A stretch of DNA of 23,760 nt, from positions 1 through 23,760 of the forward strand of contig JAFGQA010000374.1 of assembly GCA_016935885.1 (NCBI GenBank), given 5' to 3'. This document shows, one piece after another, positions 15,505 to 23,673 of this stretch. The notes below the pieces were generated by a model. The model saw only the letters and a program-made list of their open reading frames with translations. It made no database searches and was not told the DNA's origin. Each line of letters opens with the position of its first letter. The first letter of the stretch is position 1. The position numbers and the translations under genes are program-made. The DNA comes from Phycisphaerae bacterium. GTDB taxonomy: Bacteria; Planctomycetota; Phycisphaerae; UBA1845; UTPLA1.

Positions 15505-15771
15505 ACATCCGGGTCGTCCCCTGGCGCGCGCATAGGGCAGACCCGTTACTTTCACACGGTGTTCCTGGCGCAAAGCGTCTTGATGCGTGCGTCGCGGCAG
15601 AGCCATGCGCGTGCGTGGGCACTCGAACACCTGACGACCGGCGGACAAGCCTGCATGGCGGGCGTCGCGACAGACACTCGGCCAAACGGTCTCCCGGGCA
15701 ATTGAACGAATTCAAGAAGATGAATGGAAAGGTGAGCGAGTCAGAGCTCAAGCGGCGTTAGGAGCCGCGCA
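15505..15771. other. non-coding spacer, nothing recognised
   Basis: Open frames here lack family signatures and look like chance frames in GC-rich DNA. A short tRNA-like TTCGA string on the minus strand does not fold into a tRNA. Confidence 0.5.
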
Positions 15772-15879
15772 GAAACAACTTAAACGGTTGACCCGCCTGC
15801 CTGCGGGCAGGTCCGCCAAACGGCAAGCCGGCAGGCTGGCCAAGCGGCGTAATCGATCATGTTATTCTCGCGCGACGCC
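15772..15879 (+). repeat. inverted repeat bracketing the adaptor gene, left arm
   Basis: This 108-bp stretch begins GAAACAACTTAAACGGTTGA and ends near CGCGCGACGCC. It matches the reverse complement of 17349-17444 along nearly its whole length, apart from an ~11-bp insertion (GGCAGGCTGGC). It contains a CCTGCC/GGCAGG hairpin. It lies just past the 3' end of the adaptor gene. Confidence 0.8.
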
Positions 15880-15972
15880 TTACCCTGGCTTCGCAAAGAG
15901 TTCCCTAAGAAGTGGCGAGAGGGCGTTGCCAAGCTCTATGGTGGCGCGTCGTCCATCGCGCCACAGTCTCGC

Positions 15973-17307
15973 TTACTCCAAGTCGACCGTTTCAACGCGC
16001 ATCCCGGGCGCGATCTCGCGTGAAGGCTGGGCGACGATCAGGTCCTCGGCCGTCAATCCTTGAACGATCTCGGCTTGATCGTCGTTCATCAAGCCGATCT
16101 GTACCGTTCGCGGGGCGGTCTTGCCGTTCCGGACGAGCATCACCTGCCACTCGCCGCGGTCGCTTCGGAACAAGGCCGTGCGGGGAAGTGTCAAAACGCC
16201 GGCCTCCTCGTCGTAGTAAACACGAACATGGACGCGGAATTCCACACCGAGCCGTTCGGGTTGCCTGTCCAACTTGATCGCCACCTTCACGCGTTGCTGC
16301 TCGACGCCGAGGGAGCTGATCTTCTTGAAGCCGGCGGGGTAAACGCGCAGGACCTTGCCGGAGACTGGACCCGTGGAGATCGCTTCGCCGTAAACCTCGA
16401 CCGAGTCGCCCGGCGAGATGCGCGTGGCACGCTCGGTCAGGACCTCGGCGGTAACCTCCATGTCCGCAAGGCGCCCCAGCGTCAACAGCGGCGTGCCGGC
16501 TGGTAGGTACTGGCGCCGCGTCTGGTGCCGATTCAACACGACGCCGTCGATCGGGCTTCGGATCTCGGCACGCGCCAAGTTGCGCCTTTCGACCTGAAGT
16601 TGGGATCGGGCCTCCTCCAACTGCTTCTGGTACGTTTCCAGCTCGAAGGACTTGCGGTCCTTGTAGTCGCGGATGAACTTCGGGCCGATGTAGCTCACCG
16701 CGGCGAGCGTCTTCAAGGCGGCGAGTTCAAGGAGGTCGCTTCGGTACTGAGCCTGGGCCTTCCGGGAGTCGGTTTCAACTTGGCGAAGCTCACGGTCGGC
16801 GGCCGCGTCGGTCTCTCGAAGCTTGCGAAGGCGATTGACCTCGGATTGGGCGAATTCGGCGACGGCTTGTGAAGCCTCGATCTTCGCCTCGGCGGCCTTC
16901 ACCGTCTCGTCGATCGCCTTCACCGTGGCGTTCGCCTCGACCAGCATGTTGTCTTCCAGCCGGTGGTCGGACGTCTGCCTGAGACGCGTCTCGAGCACGG
17001 CGATGCGCTGCTCGGCCTGAAGCACGTGGTCCTCCAGGTCGTCCGTCTCCAGCCTGGCGATGACCTGGCCTGTCTTCACCGGGTCGCCTTCACGAAGATC
17101 AATCCCCTCCAGCCAACCGGCGATGGGCATCGAGACAAGGTAATCGTGCGGCAACTCCGTGATCGCGAGTTCCTCGACATAGGCGCGGATGTTCCCGACG
17201 GCCGGGCGGATCACCTCAACCTTGGCCTCGGGTTGCACCGCGCTCCAGCCCCAAATCCCACCAACTACGACAACGACGACCAGGAGGATCAACCAGGATC
17301 TTCTCAT
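15973..17307 (-). CDS. HlyD/MacA-like periplasmic adaptor
   Basis: The protein is 444 residues. An N-terminal membrane anchor (residues 4-24, SWLILLVVVVVVGGIWGWSAV) precedes a lipoyl-like half (IAGWLEGIDLREGDPVKTGQVIARLET), a long coiled-coil hairpin (about 88-245), the second lipoyl half (ARAEIRSPIDGVVLNRHQT), and beta-barrel and membrane-proximal domains (VTAEVLTERATRISPGDSVEVYG, then LPRTALFRSDRGEWQVML and GMRVETV). Such adaptors link an inner-membrane pump to an outer-membrane channel. It is the third gene of an ATPase-permease-adaptor set on the minus strand. No outer-membrane TolC-like gene is in the window. The gene is bracketed by inverted repeats. Confidence 0.93.
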   Translation of the reverse strand: MRRSWLILLVVVVVVGGIWGWSAVQPEAKVEVIRPAVGNIRAYVEELAITELPHDYLVSMPIAGWLEGIDLREGDPVKTGQVIARLETDDLEDHVLQAEQRIAVLETRLRQTSDHRLEDNMLVEANATVKAIDETVKAAEAKIEASQAVAEFAQSEVNRLRKLRETDAAADRELRQVETDSRKAQAQYRSDLLELAALKTLAAVSYIGPKFIRDYKDRKSFELETYQKQLEEARSQLQVERRNLARAEIRSPIDGVVLNRHQTRRQYLPAGTPLLTLGRLADMEVTAEVLTERATRISPGDSVEVYGEAISTGPVSGKVLRVYPAGFKKISSLGVEQQRVKVAIKLDRQPERLGVEFRVHVRVYYDEEAGVLTLPRTALFRSDRGEWQVMLVRNGKTAPRTVQIGLMNDDQAEIVQGLTAEDLIVAQPSREIAPGMRVETVDLE

Positions 17308-17348
17308 GCGAGTGGTCCCCGTGGGAATGGTCCCTGCCCCACGTGTTA

Positions 17349-17444
17349 GACGCCGCGAAGGAATAACGTGACCGATCGTACCGCTTGGCTTGCCGTTTGG
17401 CGGACATGCCCGCAGGCAAGCGGGTCAACCGTTTAGGTTGTTTC
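17349..17444 (-). repeat. inverted repeat bracketing the adaptor gene, right arm
   Basis: This 96-bp partner of 15772-15879 is in opposite orientation. It shares AAACGGTTGACCCGC, TGCCTGCGGGCA and GTCCGCCAAACGGCAAGCC. It fills the permease-adaptor spacer 42 bp before the adaptor start. Confidence 0.8.
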
Positions 17445-17516
17445 CGCGCAACTCGTTATGCGTCCGTCGACCTCTGTCGCCCCCACTGCGCTGGTCGCAC
17501 ACACGCCGAATACGTT

Positions 17517-19895
17517 TTACTCCTTGATCTTAACGCCTTCCACCCAATCGAGTCGGTGGATCTGGCGGTGGACAAACATCTGCGCAACGAGGACGAACCC
17601 AAGGGAGAGCAGCGTGGTCACGAGGACCGTCCGCGATTTCACGATCACCGGCATGCGGAACAGTTCGGTATCGTAACCCTTCGCAGCCGCAAGGGCCATG
17701 CCGTAGCCCAGCGGCAGTCCCAGCGCGAGTCCAACAACGAAGATCGCCAGGTTCTGTCGAAGGAAGATGCCAGCCACGTGACCGGATCGGTATCCGAGAA
17801 CGCGGAACGTCGCGATGTCCCGGATGCGATCGCCGATCTCGATCAGCGACGAGTTGAGAATGCTGCCGAAAGCGATCACCCCGGCAAAGACGATGATCAG
17901 GCCGAGCGAGAACGTTATCGTCTTGATGAACGTCGATTCGAGGTTTGCCTTTGTATCACCGCGGACGCCAAGGCCCTGGGCGTTTGGCAGCTCCTTGATG
18001 GCCCGATAAAGGTTGTCCGCTTCCAGGGGATTGACCGCCAATTGCAGCGAGTTCACTGCCTGCGATTCGCCCACGACTTCACTGAGGTAATCGAGATCCG
18101 CGTAGCACTCCAAGCCGAGAAAACCCTCCACGATCGAATCGAGCCTGACACAAACTGTCTCCCGCCGCCCACGGACCGGCGTGATTTCCAAGCGGTCCCC
18201 CCTTTCCGCGTGCAGAATCTCCGCGAGCTTCCTTGACAGGACCACGCCGCTGGGCGGGATGTCAATCGGGCTGAGGTCGGCCTGCAGCGGGGTCGTGAGC
18301 CGATGTCGTCGCGGCAGGCCCGTGATGGCCAACCGCCGGGAGTGACGCCCATGTCGCAGATCACAAACGAGCCCGAGCAGTGGTTCGGCATAGTCGACAC
18401 CGGGCAGATCGCGCCCCTCCAACATCGCAGCGATTGACCGCTCGTCTCTCATGCCGATGTCCGCGTCGCTGTGGGCGACCATCTCAAACTGGAACTGCAC
18501 GAGGTACCACATGGAGTCGAAGAACACCAAGGACACGAGGATGATCGCGGTGGCCAGTGCCGACGACAGGACTCCGGTGGCGGTTCGGAAGCGGTTGCGA
18601 AGCAGGCTGCGTAAGGCGATATGTGTTCGGAAGCTTAGCCGCCTCCAGATGAACGGCAGCTTCTCGAGGAATACGGCGCCGCCGCGTTCGGGCGGCTTGG
18701 GGCGCATGGATTCGGCCGGCTCGAGCTTCAGCACGGCCCAGACGCCCTTGGCCGTGCCCGCCAGCGCAAAGGCCAGGCTGATCAAGACTCCAACCACCAG
18801 CAAGCCGGGATAGACCTGAAACGCGAAGGCGGGAAACTCGTAGAACTCCTTATACATCTCGATCATGCCGGCGGCCAGCGCGATGCCGAGGCAGTCTCCG
18901 ACCACACCACCAGCCAGCCCGACAACGATGCCGAACGACAGAAAGTGGCCAAGGACCGTCCGGTCGGAGTAGCCCAGGGCCTTTAGCGTGCCGATGATCG
19001 TTCGCTGTCGATCGGCCAGGCGGCTCATCAGGATGTTGAGCACCAGCGCCGCCACCAACAAGAAGATGGATGGCATGATCGCGGCGGTCACCGCCAGGCT
19101 TTTTATCTCGTCTGACAGAAACCGGTTGGAAGCCTGTCGTTCGCGTGGCGTGGTCGCCAGCACGCCGTAGGCATCGAGCATCCGATCGACGCGGTCCAGC
19201 AGCAGCTCGACGTCACCGGAGTAGCCAGGCGCCAAACGACCGACCACCTGGTTGCAGGCATCCTGGAAGTCGAGCACCTCGCGGGCGTATTCCTCCTTGA
19301 CGTAAAGCGTGCCGAAGTGCTGTGGATCGGGGATGATGTCTCCCTCGCCCCGAACCATATAGACGTATTCGGGGCTGATCGCCGTTCCAACGATGACGAA
19401 GGATTCCCGCTTCCGATTCAGGATCAGCTCGATGCGGTCACCGGGCTCGAGCCCGTGCTCTTTGGCGAAGGCTTCGCTGAGGATGACCTCCTCGTTGCGA
19501 TCATCGGAAAAGCCCGAGCCGCGAATCAGGCAGATGCCGTTGATCGTCTTGTCGAAGCCGGTCTTTGGCATGGAGATCAACCGGCCCGTCAACGGCTTGA
19601 CGACCCCGGGCAAATCCAGGATCACTTCGAAGATGACACGGGTCTCCAGCTTGGCGATGCCGGGCAGCTTGGCGACGTCCTCGACGGCACTGAGCGGGGC
19701 CTTCTTCACGTCCACCCAGAAATCGGCAAACCGGTAATCGCTGTAGTAATCCGCCTGGCTTGCCTGGAGGACGAGTTGGGCGGTCCGCAGCCCGACGAAG
19801 GAACCCGTCCCCACCGCGATGATCGCCACGATCGTGATCAGCGTGCCGGTGCTCCCGACCAGATCCCTTCTCAGTTTTCGCCGTAGAACCGCCAT
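17517..19895 (-). CDS. ABC transporter permease, double FtsX/MacB_PCD type
   Basis: The protein is 792 residues. An N-terminal TM (about 15-37) is followed by a MacB-like periplasmic domain, three TMs of the first FtsX domain (including ADRQRTIIGTLKALGYSDRTV), then a TM (ATGVLSSALATAIILVSLVFF), a second periplasmic domain, and a second FtsX domain (GDRIRDIATFRVLGYRSGHV) with three TMs, about eight in all. This duplicated layout is typical of lipoprotein or antimicrobial exporters that use mechanotransmission rather than classical transport. The ATG at 19895 gives the expected MAVLRRKLRRDL start. It lies between the ATPase and the adaptor genes and is probably co-transcribed, although a 482-bp repeat-filled spacer precedes it. 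Confidence 0.94.
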   Translation of the reverse strand: MAVLRRKLRRDLVGSTGTLITIVAIIAVGTGSFVGLRTAQLVLQASQADYYSDYRFADFWVDVKKAPLSAVEDVAKLPGIAKLETRVIFEVILDLPGVVKPLTGRLISMPKTGFDKTINGICLIRGSGFSDDRNEEVILSEAFAKEHGLEPGDRIELILNRKRESFVIVGTAISPEYVYMVRGEGDIIPDPQHFGTLYVKEEYAREVLDFQDACNQVVGRLAPGYSGDVELLLDRVDRMLDAYGVLATTPRERQASNRFLSDEIKSLAVTAAIMPSIFLLVAALVLNILMSRLADRQRTIIGTLKALGYSDRTVLGHFLSFGIVVGLAGGVVGDCLGIALAAGMIEMYKEFYEFPAFAFQVYPGLLVVGVLISLAFALAGTAKGVWAVLKLEPAESMRPKPPERGGAVFLEKLPFIWRRLSFRTHIALRSLLRNRFRTATGVLSSALATAIILVSLVFFDSMWYLVQFQFEMVAHSDADIGMRDERSIAAMLEGRDLPGVDYAEPLLGLVCDLRHGRHSRRLAITGLPRRHRLTTPLQADLSPIDIPPSGVVLSRKLAEILHAERGDRLEITPVRGRRETVCVRLDSIVEGFLGLECYADLDYLSEVVGESQAVNSLQLAVNPLEADNLYRAIKELPNAQGLGVRGDTKANLESTFIKTITFSLGLIIVFAGVIAFGSILNSSLIEIGDRIRDIATFRVLGYRSGHVAGIFLRQNLAIFVVGLALGLPLGYGMALAAAKGYDTELFRMPVIVKSRTVLVTTLLSLGFVLVAQMFVHRQIHRLDWVEGVKIKE

Positions 19896-19920
19896 AACCG
19901 CAGCAGCCTACTCCAGAACC

Positions 19921-20011
19921 GTGGCACCGGCGCGGGCAACCCTGGGCAGCTTGTCTGCCCGTGCGTCCATCACGTGTCCGGGCACTGGCGGACAAGCCGC
20001 CAGTGGCACCC
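19921..20011 (+). repeat. family E repeat, copy E1
   Basis: The 3' two thirds (19944-20011) nearly match E2: GGGCAGCTTGTCTGCCCGTG, then GTCCATCACGTGTCC and the hairpin CACTGGCGG/CCGCCAGTG. The 5' part has diverged. It is followed by two degenerate 13-bp units (20008-20033) related to the tandem array. Confidence 0.72.
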
Positions 20012-20064
20012 ATCCGTAGCAGCTATCCGTGACACGCACGGGTGCCACGTACGTGATTAGCGGG

Positions 20065-20188
20065 GTGGCATGGGTAAGCGGAGCCGCCAACGGCGGCGGA
20101 GCTTACCCGTGGGCATCGATTCCAGCCTGATCTCACGGGTAATGAACGGCCCGCCCCCGCGGGGCGTGTCGTTCGTTACCCATGCCAC
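20065..20188. repeat. family C inverted-repeat element
   Basis: This 124-bp element has 13-bp perfect terminal inverted repeats GTGGCATGGGTAA / TTACCCATGCCAC. A second nested pair, TTACCCGTG / CACGGGTAA, lies inside. It is MITE-like in form, single-copy in this window, and lies in the ATPase-permease spacer. Confidence 0.7.
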
Positions 20189-20226
20189 TCCGTTTGAACG
20201 CGAAGCACGTACAAGCCGCCAGTGGC

Positions 20227-20330
20227 ACGCATCCGTGACACCTATCCGTGACACGCATCCGTGACACCTATCCGTGACACGCATCCGCGACACCTATCCG
20301 CGACACCTATCCGTGACACGCATCCGTGGC
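20227..20330 (+). repeat. 13-bp tandem repeat array, eight units
   Basis: Eight head-to-tail 13-mers alternate mainly between ACGCATCCGTGAC and ACCTATCCGTGAC, with CGCGAC variants in units 5 and 6 and a final GTGGC. The higher-order period is 26 bp. The array starts directly at the end of a 3' fragment of family E (CAAGCCGCCAGTGGC, 20211-20225). Confidence 0.9.
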
Positions 20331-20377
20331 CTTCGTGAAGTCTCAACGTCGTCGCCAATTGGGCGACCGGCAGGCTG

Positions 20378-21106
20378 CTACCAGCTTATGTTCTCCGCGG
20401 CAATCGGCCGCTCGTTGATCCGCGACTCGGCGATCCGGCCGCTCACCAGCCGGATGGTGCGCTCGGCGATTCCAGCGATGGCGGGATTGTGCGTAATCAG
20501 AATCACCGTCAATCCCTGCTGCCGATTGAGTCGTTGCAGGATGGACAGAACGCTCCTGGCGCCCGTCAGGTCCAGCGCGCCGGTCGGCTCGTCGGCGAGT
20601 AGCAGTTCCGGGCGTTTGGCCAGCGCCCGAGCGACCGCCACGCGCTGCTGCTCACCACCGGAGAGTTGGGCGGGAAAATGTTCCGCCCTATCGGCGAGAT
20701 CAACCAATTCTAACGATTCGGTGATATCCAGCGGGTCGGTGGCCAATTCCGTCGCCACCTGCACGTTCTCGTAAGCGGTCAGCGTCGGCACGAGGTTATA
20801 GAACTGAAAGATGAAGCCGATCTTCTCACGGCGGTACTCGGTAAGTGCGTCGTCGTCGATGCCGCCGAGGTCGGTCTTGCCGTACCATACGTGGCCGGCG
20901 GTGGGCCGATCCATGCCGCCGATTAGGTTTAGCAACGTGCTCTTGCCCGATCCCGACGGGCCGAGGATCACCAGGAATTCTCCCTCATCGACCGTGAGAT
21001 TGGCGTCGACCAGGGCCGGAACCTCCACCTCCCCCATGCGGAAGATGCGGCACGCGTCCTTAACCTGCAACAACGATCTGGTTCCAGCCACGGGTGATTC
21101 ATTCAT
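20378..21106 (-). CDS. ABC transporter ATP-binding protein, LolD/MacB type
   Basis: The protein is 242 residues from ATG 21106; an upstream TTG (21139) is a less likely start. Walker A GPSGSGKST, Q-loop IFQFYNLVP, signature LSGGEQQRVAVARAL, Walker B LLLADEPTGALD and the switch His in LITHNPAIA are all intact. It powers the permease encoded next on the same strand. The layout ATPase, permease, adaptor defines a MacAB/LolCDE-like exporter; the substrate is not evident. A GAGG (about 21118) is too far from the ATG to be a clear ribosome binding site. Confidence 0.95.
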   Translation of the reverse strand: MNESPVAGTRSLLQVKDACRIFRMGEVEVPALVDANLTVDEGEFLVILGPSGSGKSTLLNLIGGMDRPTAGHVWYGKTDLGGIDDDALTEYRREKIGFIFQFYNLVPTLTAYENVQVATELATDPLDITESLELVDLADRAEHFPAQLSGGEQQRVAVARALAKRPELLLADEPTGALDLTGARSVLSILQRLNRQQGLTVILITHNPAIAGIAERTIRLVSGRIAESRINERPIAAENISW

Positions 21107-21166
21107 CAAGCACACAGCCTCGGTGCAACGTGCGGTCAAACGTGCGAGTCGCCAGGCCCAGGAGCC

Positions 21167-21272
21167 CTGACAGCCCGTGGCAAAACTGTGGCACCGGCGT
21201 CTCGCCGGTGGTTTTCACGCTCAGGAACGGCCTCTCCGAACCGCTGCTTTCCCTTTTACCACGGGCTGCTGA
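21167..21272 (+). mobile_element. family A MITE-like element, copy A3
   Basis: The inner terminal repeat CAGCCCGTGG (21171-21180) pairs with CCACGGGCTG (21259-21268). The outermost bases have diverged from CTAG. The interior matches A2 closely (CACCGGCGTCTCGCCGGTG hairpin). It lies upstream of the ABC ATPase gene. Confidence 0.8.
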
Positions 21273-21307
21273 GCAAGACTGGGTAATGTTTCAACAGTAG
21301 ACCGCCA

Positions 21308-21386
21308 CGGGTGCCACGGGCGGCTTGCCTGCCCGTGGGTCCATCACGTGTCCAGGCACTGGCGGACAAGCCGCCAGTGGCACCCG
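21308..21386 (+). repeat. family E repeat, copy E2
   Basis: This 79-bp unit has 10-bp terminal inverted repeats CGGGTGCCAC / GTGGCACCCG. Two internal hairpins are CGGGC/GCCCG and CACTGGCGG/CCGCCAGTG. A further 3' fragment (CTGTCCGCCAGTGGCACCC) follows at about 21412-21430. Confidence 0.78.
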
Positions 21387-21598
21387 CGCTGCACCCACAG
21401 GGTTCAAACACCTGTCCGCCAGTGGCACCCACACTGTTCATACATTAGCAGAACCGGCTCAGTTGGCTCCATGCCGTCTGGGTACGCGTGTCTTCGGGAG
21501 TTAAGCCGTTCGCCCCTGGACGGGTCGGGCATCCCCAATCCGTCGTGCCGACGGAGTATTCCATAGCAGTCTATCCCAAGACCTCGGCGCGGACAAGT

Positions 21599-21614
21599 GT
21601 TGCCTCGAGGCAAC
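21599..21614. promoter_or_regulatory. 16-bp perfect palindrome upstream of larC
   Basis: GTTGCCTCGAGGCAAC is self-complementary and lies 63 bp before the larC start. It is operator-like, but no -10/-35 pair can be placed next to it with confidence. Confidence 0.4.
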
Positions 21615-21677
21615 TCTTGACGTAGCCTTCTGTGGCGCAAACACTTGACCGGCATTAAAGACCGAATCGGGCGGCCT

Positions 21678-22883
21678 ATGAACATTGGCTATTTCGATTG
21701 CTTCAGCGGTGCCAGCGGCGACATGATCCTCGGGGCCTTCGTCTCGGCGGGACTGCCGCTGGAGACGCTCCGCGCCGAGTTGGCCAGGCTCCACCTGCCA
21801 GGCTACGAACTCGACGTCCGGCACGTCACCAGGCGAGGCTTCGCCGCTACGAAGGTTGACGTCAAGACCATCGGCAAGCCCGATGAGCGTCATCTCCGCG
21901 ATATCATCGAGATCATCGACGGCTCCGACCTGACCGTGACCGTCAAAGACCGGGCAACGCGGACTTTCACCCGCCTTGCCGAGGCCGAGGCGAACGTCCA
22001 CGGGACCCCCGTCGAGGACGTGCATTTCCACGAGGTGGGCGCCGTCGACGCGATCGTGGACGTCGTCGGGGCGGCGATTGGGATCGAGGAGGCCGGGCTT
22101 GAACGAATCGTCTGCTCCCCGGTTCCGACAGGCAGCGGAACCGTCCGGTGCGACCACGGCGTGTTGCCCGTTCCAGCGCCCGCCACGGTTGAGCTGCTTG
22201 CTGGCGTGCCGCTGGCCGCGTGCGACGAAGTCGGCGAATTGACTACGCCCACCGGCGCCGCGATTCTCACGACGCTCGCCGATCGTTACGGCCCAATGCC
22301 CGCCATGACGATCCGCGCCTGCGGCTACGGCGCCGGCTCCCGCGAAGGCGGAATCCGCCCCAATCTTCTGCGGCTGCTGATCGGCGAGGCGACCGCTGAC
22401 GTGGGCCAGGTCGACGACGGCACACGGGCCGACGAGGTCGTGATCATCGAGGCCAACCTCGATGACGCCACGGGTGAACAAATCGGCCACGCCTTCGAGG
22501 CCCTGTTCGCGGCGGGCGCGCTCGATGTCTTCACGACGCCGATCATGATGAAGAAGAACCGTCCGGGTGTCCTGCTGTCGGCCCTGGCGCCATTGGAAAG
22601 GCAGCAGGCCTGCGAGGACGTCTTCTTCGCGGAGACCACCACCTTCGGCGTTCGCCGGCACGCCTGCACACGCCGGAAGCTGGCCCGATCGACCGAGACC
22701 GTCTCGACGCGGTTCGGCGAGATCCGCGTGAAGGTCGGACGCCGCGGCGCGCGGGGCTTGACGGCCGCACCGGAATACGAGGATTGCGCACAGGCCGGGC
22801 GCGAACACCGCGTCGCACTTCGCGAAGTGATCTCCGCGGCCCAACAGGCCTGGTGGATCAAGCATGGGAAGGTCGTTCCATGA
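21678..22883 (+). CDS. larC: nickel pincer cofactor biosynthesis protein LarC
   Basis: The protein is 401 residues, starting MNIGYFDCFSGASGDMILGA, the strongly conserved LarC N-terminus. Other family features are EDVHFHEVGAVDAIVDVVGAA, TPTGAAILTTLAD, GYGAGSRE, and EANLDDATGEQIGHAFEALF in the second half. LarC inserts nickel into the pyridinium dithiocarboxylate pincer cofactor with CTP hydrolysis. Here it is one uninterrupted frame, unlike the frameshifted larC1/larC2 of Lactobacillus plantarum. LarB, LarE and a racemase are not in the window. ATG 21678 was chosen over the upstream 21645 start because of the conserved N-terminus. The stop overlaps the next start. Confidence 0.95.
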   Translation: MNIGYFDCFSGASGDMILGAFVSAGLPLETLRAELARLHLPGYELDVRHVTRRGFAATKVDVKTIGKPDERHLRDIIEIIDGSDLTVTVKDRATRTFTRLAEAEANVHGTPVEDVHFHEVGAVDAIVDVVGAAIGIEEAGLERIVCSPVPTGSGTVRCDHGVLPVPAPATVELLAGVPLAACDEVGELTTPTGAAILTTLADRYGPMPAMTIRACGYGAGSREGGIRPNLLRLLIGEATADVGQVDDGTRADEVVIIEANLDDATGEQIGHAFEALFAAGALDVFTTPIMMKKNRPGVLLSALAPLERQQACEDVFFAETTTFGVRRHACTRRKLARSTETVSTRFGEIRVKVGRRGARGLTAAPEYEDCAQAGREHRVALREVISAAQQAWWIKHGKVVP

Positions 22884-23479
22884 TTGCCTTTGCTCCTGTT
22901 GCCGAGATGACGATGCAACAGTCGGTCCTTCTGTGTGGAGCGATCATCCTCGCCACCGTCTTGCTGATGAACATGCGCCGCCGCCGCCCGCTCGACGGCT
23001 CGCCGAAGCAGTACCGACGGGAGATCGATTCGGCCACGGCCCAGAGCGCGGGCGTCAAACGAGACATGGAGCAGTTGCTCATCGAGTTGGAGGAACTGTC
23101 CCGCAAGATCAACGCCCAGATCGACACCAAGTTCGCCAAGCTTGAGCGTTCCATTGCCGACGCCGACAAGCGGATCTCAGCGTTCCGCATCCTGATCGAC
23201 GAGGCCAAGAGGGTCACGGACGGCATTGCCCCGTCCGCTGGACCGTCGCCGGCCGATGCCTCGCCCGATGCACCGGCGGTTCAACGTGGCGAAGTTGAAT
23301 CTCCGCGGGAAGACGGGACATCGCCGCGCGGCGACGAGCGCCGCCGGCGCATCTACGAACTGGCTGACCGGGGCAGTACGGCCGTCGAGATCGCGCAGGA
23401 ACTCGACCAGACCGTGGGCGAGGTGGAACTGATCCTGAACCTGCGCGACAGTGTCGCTGACAACGCCGGCCAGTCGTAA
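22880..23479 (+). CDS. membrane-anchored coiled-coil protein, DUF2802-like
   Basis: The protein is 199 residues. ATG 22880 overlaps the larC stop (ATGA). An N-terminal TM (about 13-33, QQSVLLCGAIILATVLLMNM) is followed by a basic RRRR stop-transfer, a coiled-coil region (about 55-110, KRDMEQLLIELEELSRKINA onward), a Pro/Ala linker, and a C-terminal helix-turn-helix-like end RRIYELADRGSTAVEIAQEL...VGEVELILNLRD, which resembles DUF2802/DUF6115. Function is unknown. The coupling to larC may be only a local arrangement. Confidence 0.8.
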   Translation: MIAFAPVAEMTMQQSVLLCGAIILATVLLMNMRRRRPLDGSPKQYRREIDSATAQSAGVKRDMEQLLIELEELSRKINAQIDTKFAKLERSIADADKRISAFRILIDEAKRVTDGIAPSAGPSPADASPDAPAVQRGEVESPREDGTSPRGDERRRRIYELADRGSTAVEIAQELDQTVGEVELILNLRDSVADNAGQS

Positions 23480-23597
23480 CGCGGAGGTGTAGTCCCTGTG
23501 GCACCTGCGCCCCGCCGGTGTAGTCATGCGCTCCGGCACCCGTGCCACGCGGTGTCTTCTGATGGTTTCTTAAAGCAGTTCACGCTTGCCTGCGACT

Positions 23598-23649
23598 GGG
23601 GCACGGGCGCCAAAGCCCGTGAATCCACCGCCTTTGGCGGCGGTGCCAC
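23598..23649 (+). repeat. family D repeat, copy D3
   Basis: This 52-bp unit from GGGGCAC to GTGCCAC has the same two-hairpin layout as D2 (CACGGGC/GCCCGTG, then CCGCC/GGCGG) with an AATCCA linker. A degenerate relative lies at about 23499-23548. Confidence 0.72.
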
Positions 23650-23673
23650 AGGTGCATCCAACCGTGAGGTGCT

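Noticed and set aside
15600..15700. tRNA-like string (GTGTTCGAGTGCCC and GGCCGAGTG) on the minus strand
   Set aside because: The arms do not pair into a cloverleaf and no acceptor stem could be found.
20200..20335. CRISPR-like appearance of the repeat array
   Set aside because: Units are contiguous 13-mers with no spacers and no cas genes; it is a minisatellite.
21501..22865. 454-codon minus-strand frame opposite larC
   Set aside because: It is the antisense shadow of a clear LarC gene in GC-rich DNA.
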